A stretch of DNA of 6,215 bases from the NCBI GenBank assembly GCA_015222255.1, contig JADFUX010000078.1:1-6215 (forward strand), in the 5' to 3' direction. This DNA is from Chloroflexota bacterium. GTDB taxonomy: Bacteria > Chloroflexota > Dehalococcoidia > GIF9 > AB-539-J10. A program made the position numbers and the translations under genes. This document shows, one piece after another, positions 4,679 through 6,215 of this stretch (positions are counted from its first letter, which is position 1; every line of letters starts with the position of its first letter). The notes under the pieces are model-generated. The model did not search any database and was not told the origin of the DNA. It worked only from the letters and a program-made list of their open reading frames with translations.

Positions 4679-6215
4679 TTGCACACCATCAGAATTGGAA
4701 TGGCTCAGATAAACCCTACTGTGGGCGATTTGAGCGCCAACACCAGGAAAATAGTCCAGTTCATTAATGAGGCGAGGTCGCTTGGAGTCGACCTGTTGAC
4801 CTTTCCGGAATTAGCCATAACTGGCTACCCTCCGGAGGATTTGTTGCTCAAGCCGCATTTCATCAAGCAAAATCGGGAGTGCCTAGAAGAGATAATAGGA
4901 CGCTCCTCAGATATGGCGGTAGTGGTGGGCTTCGTCGATAGCGATGGCGATACATACAACGCTGCTGCGGTGGTCTATGGCAACAAATTGGCGGGCATTT
5001 ACCATAAGGTCTATTTGCCCAATTATGGTGTGTTCGATGAAAATAGGTATTTCCAAGCAGGAACTGAGTGTCCTGTATTCATCATTTATGGCATTGGTAT
5101 AGGTGTAACCATCTGTGAGGACATGTGGTATGAAACTGGACCGGCAACGCTACAAGCTTATGCCGGAGCTAGAGTGCTGGTTAACATAAGTGCCTCACCG
5201 TACCATGCAGGAAGGGGATACTTCAGAGAGAGGATGCTGGCTACTAGAGCAAGTGATAACGTGGCTATTGTTGCCCATAACAATTTGGTTGGTGGGCAAG
5301 ATGGATTGGTTTTTGACGGCAATAGCTTGATTATTAACGAAAAGGGAGAAGTCATTGCTCGAGGAAGACAGTTTGAGGAGGACCTCATAGTAGCTGATTT
5401 GAATATGGAATCGGTGTTCCGCTCACATCTTCACGACCCTCGAAGGAGGAAAGAGGCGCCGTGGCTTAAAGGCGAACTACAACGGGCTACCAAGATAGAA
5501 GTACTGGATGACTATCCGACTGCAGCCAAGCCGCCTTTGCCACCGAGGCAAGTTGAAAGACTAGACGAGCTGGCAGAGATATACCAAGCTCTTGTCCTTG
5601 GTACCAGAGACTATGTGCACAAGAACGGGTTCAACAAGGTAGTTATTGGTTTATCCGGCGGGGTTGACTCAAGTCTGGTAGCTGTTCTAGCAGTAGATGC
5701 CCTGGGAGCTAGCAACGTCATCGGTGTTTCCATGCCCTCTCGCTACTCATCACCTGGCAGCAAGTCAGATGCCGAAGCATTAGGACGGAATCTAGGAATA
5801 GAAGTCAAGGTAATACCTATTGAAAAGGCTTTTGGCTCATATCTGAAAACACTGGCGGAATCTTTCAAAGATACCGAACCAGATGTGACTGAAGAGAACA
5901 TCCAAGCAAGGATTAGAGGTAACGTTCTCTTTGCTTTATCCAACAAGTTTGGCTGGTTAGTGCTCGCTTGCAGCAACAAAAGTGAGACAGCTACAGGCTA
6001 CACTACTCTTTACGGTGATATGGCTGGAGGATTTATTCCCCTTAAGGATGTGCCTAAGACGACGGTTTATGAATTGGCCGGATACAAGAATGCTCAAGCA
6101 GGGAAAGAGGTCATCCCATCTAGTGTTTTGGCCAAAGCGCCATCGGCTGAACTAAGACCTCGCCAGAAAGATACTGATACTTTGCCGCCGTATGAACTAT
6201 TGGACCCAATCTTGA
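4679..6215 (+). CDS. nadE: NadE, glutamine-dependent NAD+ synthetase, 3' end cut off by window
   Basis: 512 codons are visible and the frame is open at the right edge. The N-terminal nitrilase-type amidase domain (about 1-270) hydrolyses glutamine and has its full triad: Glu44 (FPELAITGYPPED), Lys110 (YHKVYLPNYGVFDE) and Cys146 (ICEDMW). The C-terminal synthetase domain (about 295 on) uses ATP and the released ammonia to turn deamido-NAD+ into NAD+. It shows the PP-loop GLSGGVDSS (324-332), NIQARIRGN (407-415), NKSETATGYTTLYGDMAGGF (433-452) and SAELRPRQKDTDTLPPY (489-505). The last motif lies close to the usual C terminus, so only some tens of residues are likely missing. TTG 4679 is chosen because it keeps the first beta strand (IRIGMAQINPTVGD) and has AGGAGG upstream. 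An in-frame stop at 4649-4651 rules out a longer form. It is transcribed away from nrpR, with 151 nt between the two starts. Confidence 0.96.
   Translation, partial: MHTIRIGMAQINPTVGDLSANTRKIVQFINEARSLGVDLLTFPELAITGYPPEDLLLKPHFIKQNRECLEEIIGRSSDMAVVVGFVDSDGDTYNAAAVVYGNKLAGIYHKVYLPNYGVFDENRYFQAGTECPVFIIYGIGIGVTICEDMWYETGPATLQAYAGARVLVNISASPYHAGRGYFRERMLATRASDNVAIVAHNNLVGGQDGLVFDGNSLIINEKGEVIARGRQFEEDLIVADLNMESVFRSHLHDPRRRKEAPWLKGELQRATKIEVLDDYPTAAKPPLPPRQVERLDELAEIYQALVLGTRDYVHKNGFNKVVIGLSGGVDSSLVAVLAVDALGASNVIGVSMPSRYSSPGSKSDAEALGRNLGIEVKVIPIEKAFGSYLKTLAESFKDTEPDVTEENIQARIRGNVLFALSNKFGWLVLACSNKSETATGYTTLYGDMAGGFIPLKDVPKTTVYELAGYKNAQAGKEVIPSSVLAKAPSAELRPRQKDTDTLPPYELLDPIL

Noticed and set aside
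5158..5979. Minus-strand open frames opposite nadE
   Set aside because: They lie opposite strongly conserved NadE motifs (the segment after the nitrilase Cys, and the PP-loop region) and have no recognisable content.

Overview
The window holds a tightly packed leftward (minus-strand) gene cluster and one divergent rightward gene, all concerned with nitrogen or ammonia chemistry. The organism is probably a bacterium of the Chloroflexota, with Dehalococcoidia-like anaerobes the best guess. This rests on gene content: a NrpR/DUF128-type nitrogen regulator, known mainly from methanogenic archaea and a few bacteria, sits next to an archaeal-type stand-alone FMN glutamate synthase domain protein and a bacterial-type two-domain NAD synthetase. 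Clear Shine-Dalgarno sites and sigma-70-like promoter hexamers favour a bacterium. The assignment is inference, not proof.

Layout, reading leftward from a 151-nt divergent intergenic region (4528-4678). First is nrpR (4527-3532), a winged-helix plus NrpR-domain regulator. One base after its stop comes hisF (3530-2760), the cyclase subunit of imidazole glycerol phosphate synthase. After 58 nt comes an FMN-binding glutamate synthase domain protein (2701-1115) with an N-terminal four-cysteine cluster. A 150-nt spacer with a bulged hairpin follows, then a 35-codon ORF (964-857). Its stop overlaps by one base the start of an asparagine-synthetase-like protein (857 to beyond the left edge). Rightward from the same intergenic region runs nadE (4679 to beyond the right edge), a glutamine-dependent NAD+ synthetase with intact glutaminase and synthetase motifs.

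How it may work together: NrpR-family repressors sense nitrogen status through 2-oxoglutarate, and the genes downstream of it make products whose nitrogen comes from ammonia or glutamine. The leftward genes look like ammonia-accepting halves without working glutaminase halves: HisF without HisH nearby, the glutamate synthase FMN domain without its amidotransferase domain, and an AsnB-like protein whose catalytic Cys2 is Ala. NadE keeps its own amidase. The AsnB-like gene is visibly richer in G+C (about 55% in sampled lines against about 47% elsewhere). No RNA genes, insertion sequences, CRISPR arrays or convincing rho-independent terminators are visible.
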